Of a stretch of 5,385 nucleotides of DNA, positions 1 through 5,385 are shown piece after piece. The first letter of the stretch is position 1. Each line of letters begins with the position of its first letter. The notes below the pieces were generated by a model. It had not been told where the DNA came from, searched no databases, and saw only the letters and a list, made by a program, of their open reading frames with translations. Origin of the DNA: an uncultured Thalassospira sp. (lineage in GTDB: Bacteria > Pseudomonadota > Alphaproteobacteria > Rhodospirillales_A > Thalassospiraceae); NCBI GenBank assembly GCA_946885765.1, contig CAMPHD010000253.1, positions 1-5,385 of the forward strand, read 5' to 3'. Made by a program: the position numbers and the translations under genes.

Positions 1-414
1 GTTTTCAACACTGTCTGGGATATGCTGGATCAACGATCCGCCAAGGATCACGTTCAGCAACTGTTGTCCGCCGCAAATACCCAGAACCGGCATATTGCGT
101 TTAAGCGCGCCTTCGGCCATCGCCCATTCAAACTTGGTGCGGCGGTCTTTGGTCACCACGGTATCATGGCGTTCTTCGGCCCCAAACAGGCTGGGATCGA
201 CATCAAACGCGCCGCCGGTGACCACAAGCCCGTCAATCAGATCCAGCAGATCGGGAACCAGTTCGACCTCGTGGGGCAGGGGCATGGGAATGCCGCCCGC
301 AGCCGTCACTGCACCAGCATAGTTTTCGCGTAGGGCATACCACGGAAATTTGGAATAGCCACCGGGTTCCTCGGAATCAAGGGTAATGCCGATGATCGGT
401 TTTCTGGCACTCAT
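1..414 (-). CDS. Peptidase C26 / gamma-glutamyl-GABA hydrolase-like class I glutamine amidotransferase (partial, C-terminus outside window)
   Basis: The first 138 codons are visible, read from ATG at 414 to the window edge, which falls exactly on a codon boundary. The start MSARKPIIGIT, the motif DGLVVTGGAFDVDP (about residues 61-74) and the nucleophile elbow LGICGGQQLLNV with Cys114 are typical of the C26 branch of class I glutamine amidotransferases, which includes E. coli PuuD. Known members hydrolyse gamma-glutamyl amide bonds, for example gamma-glutamyl-GABA in putrescine breakdown, in the cytoplasm. The family is roughly 230-260 residues, so the catalytic His and Glu lie outside the window. 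The elbow reads GICGGQQ where PuuD has GICRG, so this is probably a different subfamily and the substrate is unproven. There is no strong Shine-Dalgarno; GGGA lies about 11 nt upstream. It is divergent from tadA, and no puu genes are in view. The family call is secure and the substrate is not. Confidence 0.9.
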   Translation of the reverse strand, partial: MSARKPIIGITLDSEEPGGYSKFPWYALRENYAGAVTAAGGIPMPLPHEVELVPDLLDLIDGLVVTGGAFDVDPSLFGAEERHDTVVTKDRRTKFEWAMAEGALKRNMPVLGICGGQQLLNVILGGSLIQHIPDSVEN

Positions 415-447
415 GATATGTCAAATCCCGTTGGTGGTGGCTGTGTC

Positions 448-453
448 AGTATA
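448..453 (-). promoter_or_regulatory. Candidate -10 element for the C26 amidotransferase gene
   Basis: On the minus strand the hexamer TATACT (five of six matches to TATAAT) lies about 34 bp upstream of the ATG at 414, which would give a leader of roughly 27 nt. No good -35 box is found at 16-18 bp spacing, so this is only a candidate. Confidence 0.3.
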
Positions 454-604
454 TGATGCAGCGAATTTGGCCGGAAACTAACCCCGGTGCGTTAGAAGGG
501 CAACGGCAATTCACGCATATGTGCAATCGGCCATGATCTTATCACCGCTTGACCGATCCTTGCACAGATTGCAATCTCATATCCTTAAAACTCAAGAAAA
601 ACAG

Positions 605-635
605 TCAACAGACAGTGCGATGGGCCGGGTATGAT
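605..635 (+). promoter_or_regulatory. Weak candidate promoter for tadA
   Basis: TCAACA at 605-610 (four of six matches to TTGACA) and TATGAT at 630-635 (five of six matches to TATAAT) are separated by 19 bp. Transcription would begin near 642, giving a leader of about 36 nt before the tadA ATG at 678. The long spacer and weak -35 keep this tentative. Nothing else in the 415-677 gap stands out. Confidence 0.25.
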
Positions 636-664
636 GATGCTGCGGCCAACTCATTATTCCGGGA

Positions 665-670
665 TGGAAA
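665..670 (+). promoter_or_regulatory. Ribosome binding site that fixes the tadA start
   Basis: GGAAAG lies 7 nt before ATG 678. It supports the 150-residue product over the longer open frame that reaches back to 549. Confidence 0.6.
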
Positions 671-677
671 GCAAATC

Positions 678-1130
678 ATGAGCGCAGACAGCTATATGGA
701 TATGGCGCTGGAAGAGGCGCGCGCCGCCGCAAGGCGTGGCGAGGTGCCGGTCGGTGCGGTTCTTGTCGATGCCGATAGTGGCGAGGTGCTGGCACGTGCC
801 GGCAACCTGACCGAGGAACTCAATGATCCGACAGCCCATGCCGAAATCCTTGTGATCCGGGCCGCCGCCGGGGCCAAGGGCGAACCGCGCCTGCCCAACT
901 GCGATCTGTATGTCACGCTGGAACCCTGCCCGATGTGTGCCGCCGCCATTTCATTTGCCCGCCTGCGGCGCGTTTATTTCGGGGCTTATGACCCCAAAAG
1001 CGGCGGCATCGATCACGGCCCGCGTGTCTTTGAAAGCACAAGCTGCCATCACCGCCCCGAAGTCTATGGCGGGATTGGCGAGGTCGAGGCAGGCAAGCTT
1101 CTGAAGGAATTCTTTGGGTCGCTTCGTTAA
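678..1130 (+). CDS. tadA: tRNA-specific adenosine-34 deaminase TadA
   Basis: TadA is a cytoplasmic zinc enzyme that deaminates wobble adenosine 34 to inosine, in bacteria mainly in tRNA-Arg(ACG). The 150-residue protein carries the full cytidine/deoxycytidylate deaminase signature. DPTAHAE gives zinc ligand His54 and proton-shuttle Glu56, and LEPCPMC gives zinc ligands Cys84 and Cys87. EVPVGAVLV (residues 22-30) and RVYFGAYDPKSGG (98-110) are also characteristic. Length and motif spacing match E. coli TadA, where the corresponding residues are His57, Glu59, Cys87 and Cys90. I chose ATG 678 because GGAAAG at 665-670 lies 7 nt upstream and the conserved protein begins just after it. The frame stays open back to a TTG at 549, but that 43-codon extension resembles nothing in TadA. 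The gene ends in TAA and faces the opgD-like gene across a shared terminator. All catalytic residues are intact. Confidence 0.97.
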   Translation: MSADSYMDMALEEARAAARRGEVPVGAVLVDADSGEVLARAGNLTEELNDPTAHAEILVIRAAAGAKGEPRLPNCDLYVTLEPCPMCAAAISFARLRRVYFGAYDPKSGGIDHGPRVFESTSCHHRPEVYGGIGEVEAGKLLKEFFGSLR

Positions 1131-1148
1131 GGCAGGACGCGCAACGTA

Positions 1149-1175
1149 AAAGGCCCGCCATAATGACGGGCCTTT
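1149..1175. terminator. Bidirectional rho-independent terminator between tadA and the opgD-like gene
   Basis: AAAGGCCCG at 1149-1157 pairs perfectly with CGGGCCTTT at 1167-1175 around a 9-nt loop. On the plus strand the stem is followed by a T-rich tail (TTTGTTCTTATT). On the minus strand it ends in TTTT. It starts 18 nt after the tadA stop and 4 nt beyond the stop of the minus-strand gene, so it can serve both convergent genes. Confidence 0.85.
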
Positions 1176-1179
1176 GTTC

Positions 1180-2781
1180 TTATTCGCGTGTCTGTCCGCG
1201 TAATCCCGGCAGATGCTGGAACATCCAGGTTTCGCTAAGCGGTGCATCGCCGCGTTTCAGGTACATCCGCAGATCGACCGGCTCGTTGCCTTCGACTTTA
1301 AGGTCAAACGCCGCACGCCAGATGCGGGTATCCATGATCGGTTCGATCTTGGTACGGACAATTTCCCCGCGCGAGGTGGAAACAACGATTTCCGGGAACT
1401 CGCCATAGGCAAGGGTTCCAAGGATTTCGCCTTCGAACTCGACCGAGAATTTCAACTCGTCCTTCGGGCGGACCGTGCCGGGATTGCCGCCGCGGCCCAT
1501 GCGGGTGGCGGTGACATGGGCAAGCTTGTCCATCGGGAACGGGTTATGTGCCTGCCAATACAGGCGATAGCGGAACTCATAACTATTGCCCGCCTTGGCC
1601 GGTGCATTTGGCACCCAGAAAGCACCGATATTGTCGTGAATTTCGTCATCGGTCGGAATTTCCACAAGCTGCACGGCACCGTCTTCCCACGCGCCAAGCG
1701 GTTCGACCCAGAGGCTTGGGCGGCGGTGATAACGAACACCGTCAAGATAATGGCTGACTTCGCGGTCGCGCTGCATCAGGCCATAACCGCGCGGGTTTTG
1801 ATCGCCGAATGCCGATGTACGGATGATTTCCGGATTGTTTAATTGACGCCAGATGCGTTCACCATTCCCGGTCCAAAGTTCCAGACCGTCACTGTCATGG
1901 ACTTCGGGGCGCCAGTCAAAGCGGAACGATTTGTTCTGTTCGGAATACCAGAACATGCTGGTCAGCGGTGCAATGCCGAGGCGTTCGATATCCTTGCGCA
2001 GGAACAGATGTTTTTCGACATCCATCGTCACACCTTCACCGCGCGTCAGATAGAACCGGTAGGCACCCGTGATGCTGGGGCCATCCAGCAGGGCATAAAT
2101 CGTGACTGGTGCATTCGCCGATTTCGCGGGCTCGATATAAAATTCGCGGAAATCGGGGAATTCTTCGGGCTGTGACGTTGCTGTATTGACGACAATGCCG
2201 CGCGCAGACAGGCCATATTGGCCTTCATCCCCAATGGCACGGAAATAGGACGCACCAAGAAATGCTGCCCAGTCCTGCGTTTTCCAGTCATCACGTTCGA
2301 CATTTTCATGCAGACGGAACCCGGCAAAGCCGCTGTTTTCCGAAAGTTTGCGCGCGATGCTGTCTTCGGGCATGTCGAAATAGTCGGGCGTATAGACGAC
2401 TTCGCGCGATTTACCGCCGTCAACCAGATGCATGTGAACCGGTTTGGCGAAATACATGCCGAGATGGAAGAAGGTCAGCGGGTAGGTACCCGAACCATCG
2501 GCATAGGGCGAAAATTCGCGCTTGTAATGCAGCTTGCCATGGATGTCGTAATCGATCTTGCCGACAATTTCGGGATCGGGGGCGACAGGCGGTTCATAAG
2601 GCGATTTTGACATGGCTTGGGCGCGCTTAATCAGGGCGTCAAAGCTGAAGCTTTGCGGTTCGCCAAGATCAAGTTTTTCGTTGGCCGCCGATGCGCCATT
2701 GACCATCGACATACCCGGCAGGATCAGCCCGGCAGCAGCGATGGATTTCAGAAATCGTCTGCGTTCCACAGAAGTCGTCAT
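1180..2781 (-). CDS. opgD: Periplasmic glucan biosynthesis protein, OpgD/OpgG (MdoD/MdoG) family, Tat-exported
   Basis: The 533-residue product belongs to the OpgG/OpgD family, which acts in the periplasm on osmoregulated periplasmic glucans. E. coli OpgD and OpgG have been reported as beta-1,2-glucan-active enzymes (family GH186). The N-terminus is a Tat signal: ERRRFLKS at residues 7-14, a hydrophobic stretch, then cleavage likely after ASA near residue 33. E. coli OpgD is Tat-exported and OpgG uses Sec, so this resembles OpgD. Family hallmarks include YFRAIGDEGQYGLSARG (about 179-195), HDSDGLELW (295-303), DQNPRGYGLMQRDR (327-340), RRPSLWVEPLG (353-363) and the segment with Asp383. By recalled alignment, Asp298 (or Asp296) and Asp383 match the reported catalytic Asp300 and Asp388 of E. 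coli OpgD. ATG 2781 is preferred over the adjacent TTG at 2784 because GGGA lies 8 nt upstream. No opgH or opgC is adjacent. It is divergent from the cyclase gene. OpgD versus OpgG naming is by analogy. Confidence 0.92.
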   Translation of the reverse strand: MTTSVERRRFLKSIAAAGLILPGMSMVNGASAANEKLDLGEPQSFSFDALIKRAQAMSKSPYEPPVAPDPEIVGKIDYDIHGKLHYKREFSPYADGSGTYPLTFFHLGMYFAKPVHMHLVDGGKSREVVYTPDYFDMPEDSIARKLSENSGFAGFRLHENVERDDWKTQDWAAFLGASYFRAIGDEGQYGLSARGIVVNTATSQPEEFPDFREFYIEPAKSANAPVTIYALLDGPSITGAYRFYLTRGEGVTMDVEKHLFLRKDIERLGIAPLTSMFWYSEQNKSFRFDWRPEVHDSDGLELWTGNGERIWRQLNNPEIIRTSAFGDQNPRGYGLMQRDREVSHYLDGVRYHRRPSLWVEPLGAWEDGAVQLVEIPTDDEIHDNIGAFWVPNAPAKAGNSYEFRYRLYWQAHNPFPMDKLAHVTATRMGRGGNPGTVRPKDELKFSVEFEGEILGTLAYGEFPEIVVSTSRGEIVRTKIEPIMDTRIWRAAFDLKVEGNEPVDLRMYLKRGDAPLSETWMFQHLPGLRGQTRE

Positions 2782-2813
2782 CAATCAGGTCCCGTTAATT
2801 TACGATGATCTGC

Positions 2814-2819
2814 ACTATA
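2814..2819 (-). promoter_or_regulatory. Candidate -10 element for the opgD-like gene
   Basis: TATAGT on the minus strand (five of six matches to TATAAT) lies about 33 bp upstream of ATG 2781, which would give a leader of about 26 nt. No convincing -35 box is present at normal spacing, so activator dependence or an alternative sigma factor is possible. The hexamer sits within a short imperfect palindrome, CACT (2813-2816) and AGTG (2826-2829). Confidence 0.33.
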
Positions 2820-2953
2820 CCTTACAGTGTGGAGGTAATCGGGATAAAACATGGCGAATTCAAGATCGTAATATCTGCGTTTTTCGCATAGCGGTATGCC
2901 TGATGTCTGCCTAAATAAACTTGCAATCATTAAAAATGGCGGGTCGCCATCGC

Positions 2954-2960
2954 AGAAAGG
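2954..2960 (+). promoter_or_regulatory. Ribosome binding site that selects the cyclase start
   Basis: AGAAAGG lies 7 nt upstream of ATG 2968 and only 1 nt upstream of ATG 2962. The spacing favours initiation at 2968. I saw no convincing sigma-70 promoter for this gene in the 2782-2967 gap. Confidence 0.55.
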
Positions 2961-2967
2961 CATGTTC

Positions 2968-4329
2968 ATGCAGCAAACCGTTATGGGAAAGCCCGAGCAG
3001 AGAGCCATTTTCCATGAGGCGGAACAGAAAGGCCTGCGTCTGGCAATCAAGGGGCGGCTGGTTGCACTGGTTCTGATGGGAGGATGGCTGATTGTGACGC
3101 GGTCGGGCAACCCGGTGCTGGCATTCGAATACGGAACAGCGGTCGCAATATTCGCAGCACTGGGCTTTCTCCATTACAGGATTATCGGAACCAAGCAGGA
3201 TCGCTTCTGGGTCAAATATCTATTTGTCGCACTTGATATCGGTATTCTGTCAGCCCTGATCGCGACCCAGCCGATATTCGATACTGTAGATTTGCCGCAG
3301 GCGGTCATTTTCAGAGCGCCAATTTTTCCATTCTATTTTGTTATTCTGGGCATTGCGGCCTTCAGCTTTTCACCGGGTCTGGTGCTTTGGGCCGGCATTT
3401 GCGGGGTTGCCGGATGGATGGGGGCATTTGGTTTTGCCATCCGCAACATGACGCAGACCTATGACTGGGGCGATATGGGTATTGCGCCCGATACGGAAAC
3501 TTTCATCACTTATTTTTACAGCCCAGACTTCATTGGCACCGGCAGCAGAATACAGGAAAGCATTGCGCTTTTTGTCGTGGCCTGCCTGATTGCATCGGTC
3601 ATGTGGCGTGCACGCCATACGGTCCGTCGCCAGATCGAGGCAGAACAGGAACGCAGCGCCATTTCCGATATTTTCGGGCAATATGTGCCGCCTGCCGTGG
3701 CCGAGGTGCTGATTTCCAAACGCGGGTCATTGGCCCCGGTCGAGCGGGAGGCAACCATTCTGTTTGCCGATCTGGCCGATTTCACCAAGCTGACCGAAAC
3801 CATCGGTCCGAAAGGAATTGTCGAGGTACTCAATACCTATTTTGACGCAGTGTCGCAGATCATCACCCGTCATCATGGTGTGATCACCCAGTTTCAGGGC
3901 GATGCGGTTCTGGCGACGTTCAATGTCCCGGCGGAGGACCCCGATCATGCCGGATGTGCCGTGCGGGCCGCGCGCGAGATTTCCGACCTTGTGCAAAGCC
4001 GGGATTTCGCCGGTATCCATGTCCGTACACGCATCGGAATCTGCACCGGAACGGTGATTGCGGGCAGTGTCGGCGGTGGCGGACGACAGAATTATACCGT
4101 GCATGGTGATACGGTGAACCTTGCCGCAAGGCTCGAAGTCATGAACAAGGAACTCGGGACCGATGTTCTGATTTCGGGGACAACGACGAAGTATCTTGCT
4201 GCGGATGATTTTCGCAAGATCGGGCAAATGGATGTGCGCGGACTTTCCGAACTGATTGATCTGTTTACCTTTACGACGGCAGGCGAATTGAGCATCGCGA
4301 CCGGCAATGTGTCTGCGACTGCAAGCTAA
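2968..4329 (+). CDS. Membrane class III adenylate/guanylate cyclase
   Basis: This 453-residue inner-membrane protein would make cAMP or cGMP from ATP or GTP. Hydrophobic segments at about 30-44, 52-70, 82-100, 113-135, 136-158 and 197-212 suggest six membrane helices. A charged, probably helical linker follows (about 213-232), then FGQYVPPAVAEVL (236-248), and a cytoplasmic class III catalytic domain (about 262-435). ILFADLADFT supplies metal ligand Asp268, FQGDAVLATF supplies Asp312, and YTVHGDTVNLAARLE supplies transition-state residues Asn384 and Arg388. The residue matching the adenine-selecting Lys of mammalian cyclases is Gln308, and its partner position is Thr377, so nucleotide preference cannot be assumed. 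ATG 2968 is chosen because AGAAAGG at 2954-2960 lies 7 nt upstream; ATG 2962 would be only 1 nt from it. ATG 2896 starts a longer open frame without support. The gene is divergent from the opgD-like gene, and the signal sensed by the membrane domain is unknown. Confidence 0.92.
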   Translation: MQQTVMGKPEQRAIFHEAEQKGLRLAIKGRLVALVLMGGWLIVTRSGNPVLAFEYGTAVAIFAALGFLHYRIIGTKQDRFWVKYLFVALDIGILSALIATQPIFDTVDLPQAVIFRAPIFPFYFVILGIAAFSFSPGLVLWAGICGVAGWMGAFGFAIRNMTQTYDWGDMGIAPDTETFITYFYSPDFIGTGSRIQESIALFVVACLIASVMWRARHTVRRQIEAEQERSAISDIFGQYVPPAVAEVLISKRGSLAPVEREATILFADLADFTKLTETIGPKGIVEVLNTYFDAVSQIITRHHGVITQFQGDAVLATFNVPAEDPDHAGCAVRAAREISDLVQSRDFAGIHVRTRIGICTGTVIAGSVGGGGRQNYTVHGDTVNLAARLEVMNKELGTDVLISGTTTKYLAADDFRKIGQMDVRGLSELIDLFTFTTAGELSIATGNVSATAS

Positions 4330-4356
4330 TCATCGGCAAAGATTTCACATATGAAA

Positions 4357-4387
4357 AAGGAACGGCATCCATTGGATACCGTTCCTT
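4357..4387. terminator. Strong hairpin terminator between the cyclase and Atu4866-domain genes
   Basis: AAGGAACGG at 4357-4365 pairs with CCGTTCCTT at 4379-4387. After one C/A mismatch, ATCC (4367-4370) pairs with GGAT (4374-4377) around a 3-nt loop. On the minus strand the stem runs straight into TTTTT, so it is a classical intrinsic terminator for the SDR-Atu4866 operon. On the plus strand only two Ts end the stem and a GC-rich stretch follows, so termination of the cyclase transcript there may be weaker. Confidence 0.82.
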
Positions 4388-4439
4388 GCGGGTTCTGCAT
4401 CGGGTTAACCGGTGCAGTGGGGCTCTGAAATTCGGATAT

Positions 4440-4787
4440 CTATTGCAGCGGCTGGCGATACATCACCATTCCGGCGTGATACAGAACGCCATCTTCGAAA
4501 TAACCATCTGCGGTAAAGCCGGTATCATCCCAGTAATCGATGTGATTGCCGGAAATTTCGTAACGTCCCTGATAGGCGGACTGCCGATTGCCACGTGCCT
4601 CGTCATAACGCCCATTGGCCAGCAATTCCTGACGGATATTGCCGTCTGCCGTGACCCACATGCCGACATAGGGATGCGGATCATTTGATGCGGTTCCGGG
4701 CATAACGGTATCCTCTTGTGCGGTGGCTGTGCTGGAAAACAGCATCAGAAGACTGGTAATCGAAGACGCAAACATATGACGTGCCAT
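4440..4787 (-). CDS. Secreted or periplasmic Atu4866-domain protein
   Basis: This 115-residue protein has a Sec-type signal peptide: MARH, a hydrophobic core at about 5-19, and likely cleavage after ATA at residue 23. The mature part of about 92 residues matches what I recall of the Atu4866 domain (Pfam), named for an Agrobacterium protein of unknown function. The matching features are PYVGMWVTADGNIRQELL (39-56), NGRYDEARGNRQSAYQGRY (58-76), GNHIDYWDDTGFTADG (80-95) and the ending GVLYHAGMVMYR. The dense aromatic and glycine pattern fits a small beta-barrel, possibly ligand-binding, but no catalytic residues are recognisable and no function should be assigned. A very good Shine-Dalgarno, AAGGAGG, lies 5 nt before ATG 4787. 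The gene starts 24 bp after the SDR stop on the same strand, so the two are almost certainly co-transcribed, and a strong terminator follows. Confidence 0.85.
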   Translation of the reverse strand: MARHMFASSITSLLMLFSSTATAQEDTVMPGTASNDPHPYVGMWVTADGNIRQELLANGRYDEARGNRQSAYQGRYEISGNHIDYWDDTGFTADGYFEDGVLYHAGMVMYRQPLQ

Positions 4788-4792
4788 GCGGG

Positions 4793-4799
4793 CCTCCTT
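4793..4799 (-). promoter_or_regulatory. Consensus ribosome binding site for the Atu4866-domain gene
   Basis: AAGGAGG on the minus strand is a perfect Shine-Dalgarno, 5 nt before ATG 4787 and inside the 24-bp gap after the SDR stop. It is the strongest ribosome binding site in the window and suggests efficient translation of the second operon gene. Confidence 0.7.
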
Positions 4800-4811
4800 G
4801 GGCGGTACGGA

Positions 4812-5384
4812 TCAATATGCCGATGCCGTCGGGCGCACGATGATCTCGTTCACGTCAACACTTTCGGGCTGGGCAATGGCATACAGGACTGACCAGGCGA
4901 TGGAAATTGGACTGAGTGCTGTTTTACGTATTTCGCCAAGGAACCCCTTGGCACTGTCATCGGTAATGTCGTTGCCAAGTTCGGTTTCGGTAACACCCGG
5001 CGAAACCATGGTAACGCGGATATCCCGGCTTTCCTGACGCAGGCCATCTGAAATGGCCCATACGGCGTATTTGGTGGCGCAGTAAACCGCGGCGGTCGGC
5101 GATACCAGATGCGCCCCGATGGATGCGGTGTTGATGATATGACCACCGCCCTGTTCCTTGAACAATGGCAGAGTGGCAGCAATACCGTTCAGAACGCCAC
5201 GGATATTGACATCGATCATCTTGTTCCACTCGTCGATTTTCAGTTCGGCAAGTGGCGAAAGGGGCATGACGCCGGCATTGTTAAACATCACATCAACGCG
5301 GCCATAGGTGTTTTTGGCGAAATAGACCCATGCTTCGACATCGTCGGCATCGGGTGCGCGGTCGGCGAGTGCAGCATCGGCGAG
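4812..5384 (-). CDS. Classical short-chain dehydrogenase/reductase (SDR), partial: N-terminus outside window
   Basis: The last 190 codons are visible, ending in TGA at 4812. The protein is a cytoplasmic NAD(P)-dependent oxidoreductase of the classical SDR family. Counting from the first visible residue, it shows NNAG (35-38), the catalytic tetrad Asn60, Ser88, Tyr101 and Lys105 (YCATK), and the cofactor-side motif SPGVTET (128-134). The tail VDVNEIIVRPTAS (177-189) is common in YdfG-like NADP-dependent SDRs. Classical SDRs are about 250 residues, so roughly 50-60 residues, including the TGxxxGIG dinucleotide-binding loop, are missing at the edge. Cofactor choice therefore cannot be read, and the substrate cannot be predicted. 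The stop is 24 bp from the downstream Atu4866-domain gene, which indicates an operon whose promoter lies outside the window. No internal stop or frameshift is seen. Confidence 0.93.
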   Translation of the reverse strand, partial: LADAALADRAPDADDVEAWVYFAKNTYGRVDVMFNNAGVMPLSPLAELKIDEWNKMIDVNIRGVLNGIAATLPLFKEQGGGHIINTASIGAHLVSPTAAVYCATKYAVWAISDGLRQESRDIRVTMVSPGVTETELGNDITDDSAKGFLGEIRKTALSPISIAWSVLYAIAQPESVDVNEIIVRPTASAY

Positions 5385-5385
5385 C

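Noticed and set aside
418..425. TTGACA-like sequence on the minus strand just before the C26 gene start
   Set aside because: It is too close to ATG 414 to act as a -35 box for that gene, because transcription would begin inside the coding region.
549..577. TTGACC at 549-554 as a tadA promoter -35
   Set aside because: No acceptable -10 hexamer is present 16-18 bp downstream.
549..677. In-frame 43-codon upstream extension of tadA from a TTG
   Set aside because: It does not resemble any part of TadA, starts on a TTG without a good ribosome binding site, and the ATG at 678 has GGAAAG at proper spacing.
1213..1842. 209-codon open frame on the plus strand
   Set aside because: It lies entirely antisense to the clearly conserved OpgD-family gene, has no recognisable domain, and is typical of shadow frames in GC-rich coding DNA.
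2782..2784. TTG codon directly before the ATG of the opgD-like gene as the start
   Set aside because: The adjacent ATG at 2781 is the stronger codon and sits at better distance from GGGA. Only one residue is at stake.
2896..2967. Longer cyclase start at ATG 2896 (or ATG 2962)
   Set aside because: The extra residues look like translated intergenic DNA. AGAAAGG at 2954-2960 fits ATG 2968 at 7 nt but is too close to 2962 and useless for 2896.
3727..4227. 166-codon open frame on the minus strand
   Set aside because: It is antisense to the conserved cyclase catalytic domain and shows no protein family features.
1..5385. CRISPR arrays, insertion sequences, tRNA/rRNA genes, phage or defence modules
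   Set aside because: No direct-repeat arrays, terminal inverted repeats, transposase motifs, cloverleaf sequences or defence-domain proteins were seen. All genes resemble chromosomal housekeeping or metabolic genes with uniform base composition by eye.

Overview
The window looks like ordinary chromosomal DNA from a proteobacterium, most likely an alphaproteobacterium. The evidence is moderately high GC, short intergenic gaps, a Tat-exported OpgG/OpgD-type glucan protein, an Atu4866-domain protein and a membrane class III cyclase of a type common in that class. A marine Rhodospirillales genus such as Thalassospira would fit, but this is an impression and no rRNA or other marker confirms it. 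No mobile element, CRISPR array, tRNA or rRNA is visible.

Layout. (1) 1-414, minus: the N-terminal 138 codons of a peptidase C26 (PuuD-like) class I glutamine amidotransferase, cut by the window edge. (2) 415-677: a 263-bp divergent intergenic region with weak promoter candidates. (3) 678-1130, plus: tadA, the tRNA adenosine-34 deaminase. (4) 1149-1175: a compact bidirectional terminator between the convergent tadA and opgD-like genes. (5) 1180-2781, minus: a Tat-exported OpgD/OpgG-family periplasmic glucan protein. (6) 2782-2967: a 186-bp divergent intergenic region. (7) 2968-4329, plus: a membrane class III nucleotide cyclase with six predicted membrane helices. (8) 4357-4387: a strong hairpin terminator between convergent genes. 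(9) 4440-4787 and 4812-5384, minus: a probable two-gene operon in which a short-chain dehydrogenase/reductase (5' end outside the window) is followed 24 bp later by a small exported Atu4866-domain protein.

How the genes relate. Most neighbours are functionally independent. Two arrangements may be meaningful. The periplasmic glucan gene and the membrane cyclase are divergent and share one control region, which allows co-regulation, for instance by envelope or osmotic state, but does not prove it. The SDR and Atu4866 genes are tightly coupled in one transcription unit.

I did not find a clear new system. The points most worth a second look are the cyclase's Gln in place of the usual adenine-selecting Lys, the SDR/Atu4866 pair, and the glucan protein standing apart from opgH.
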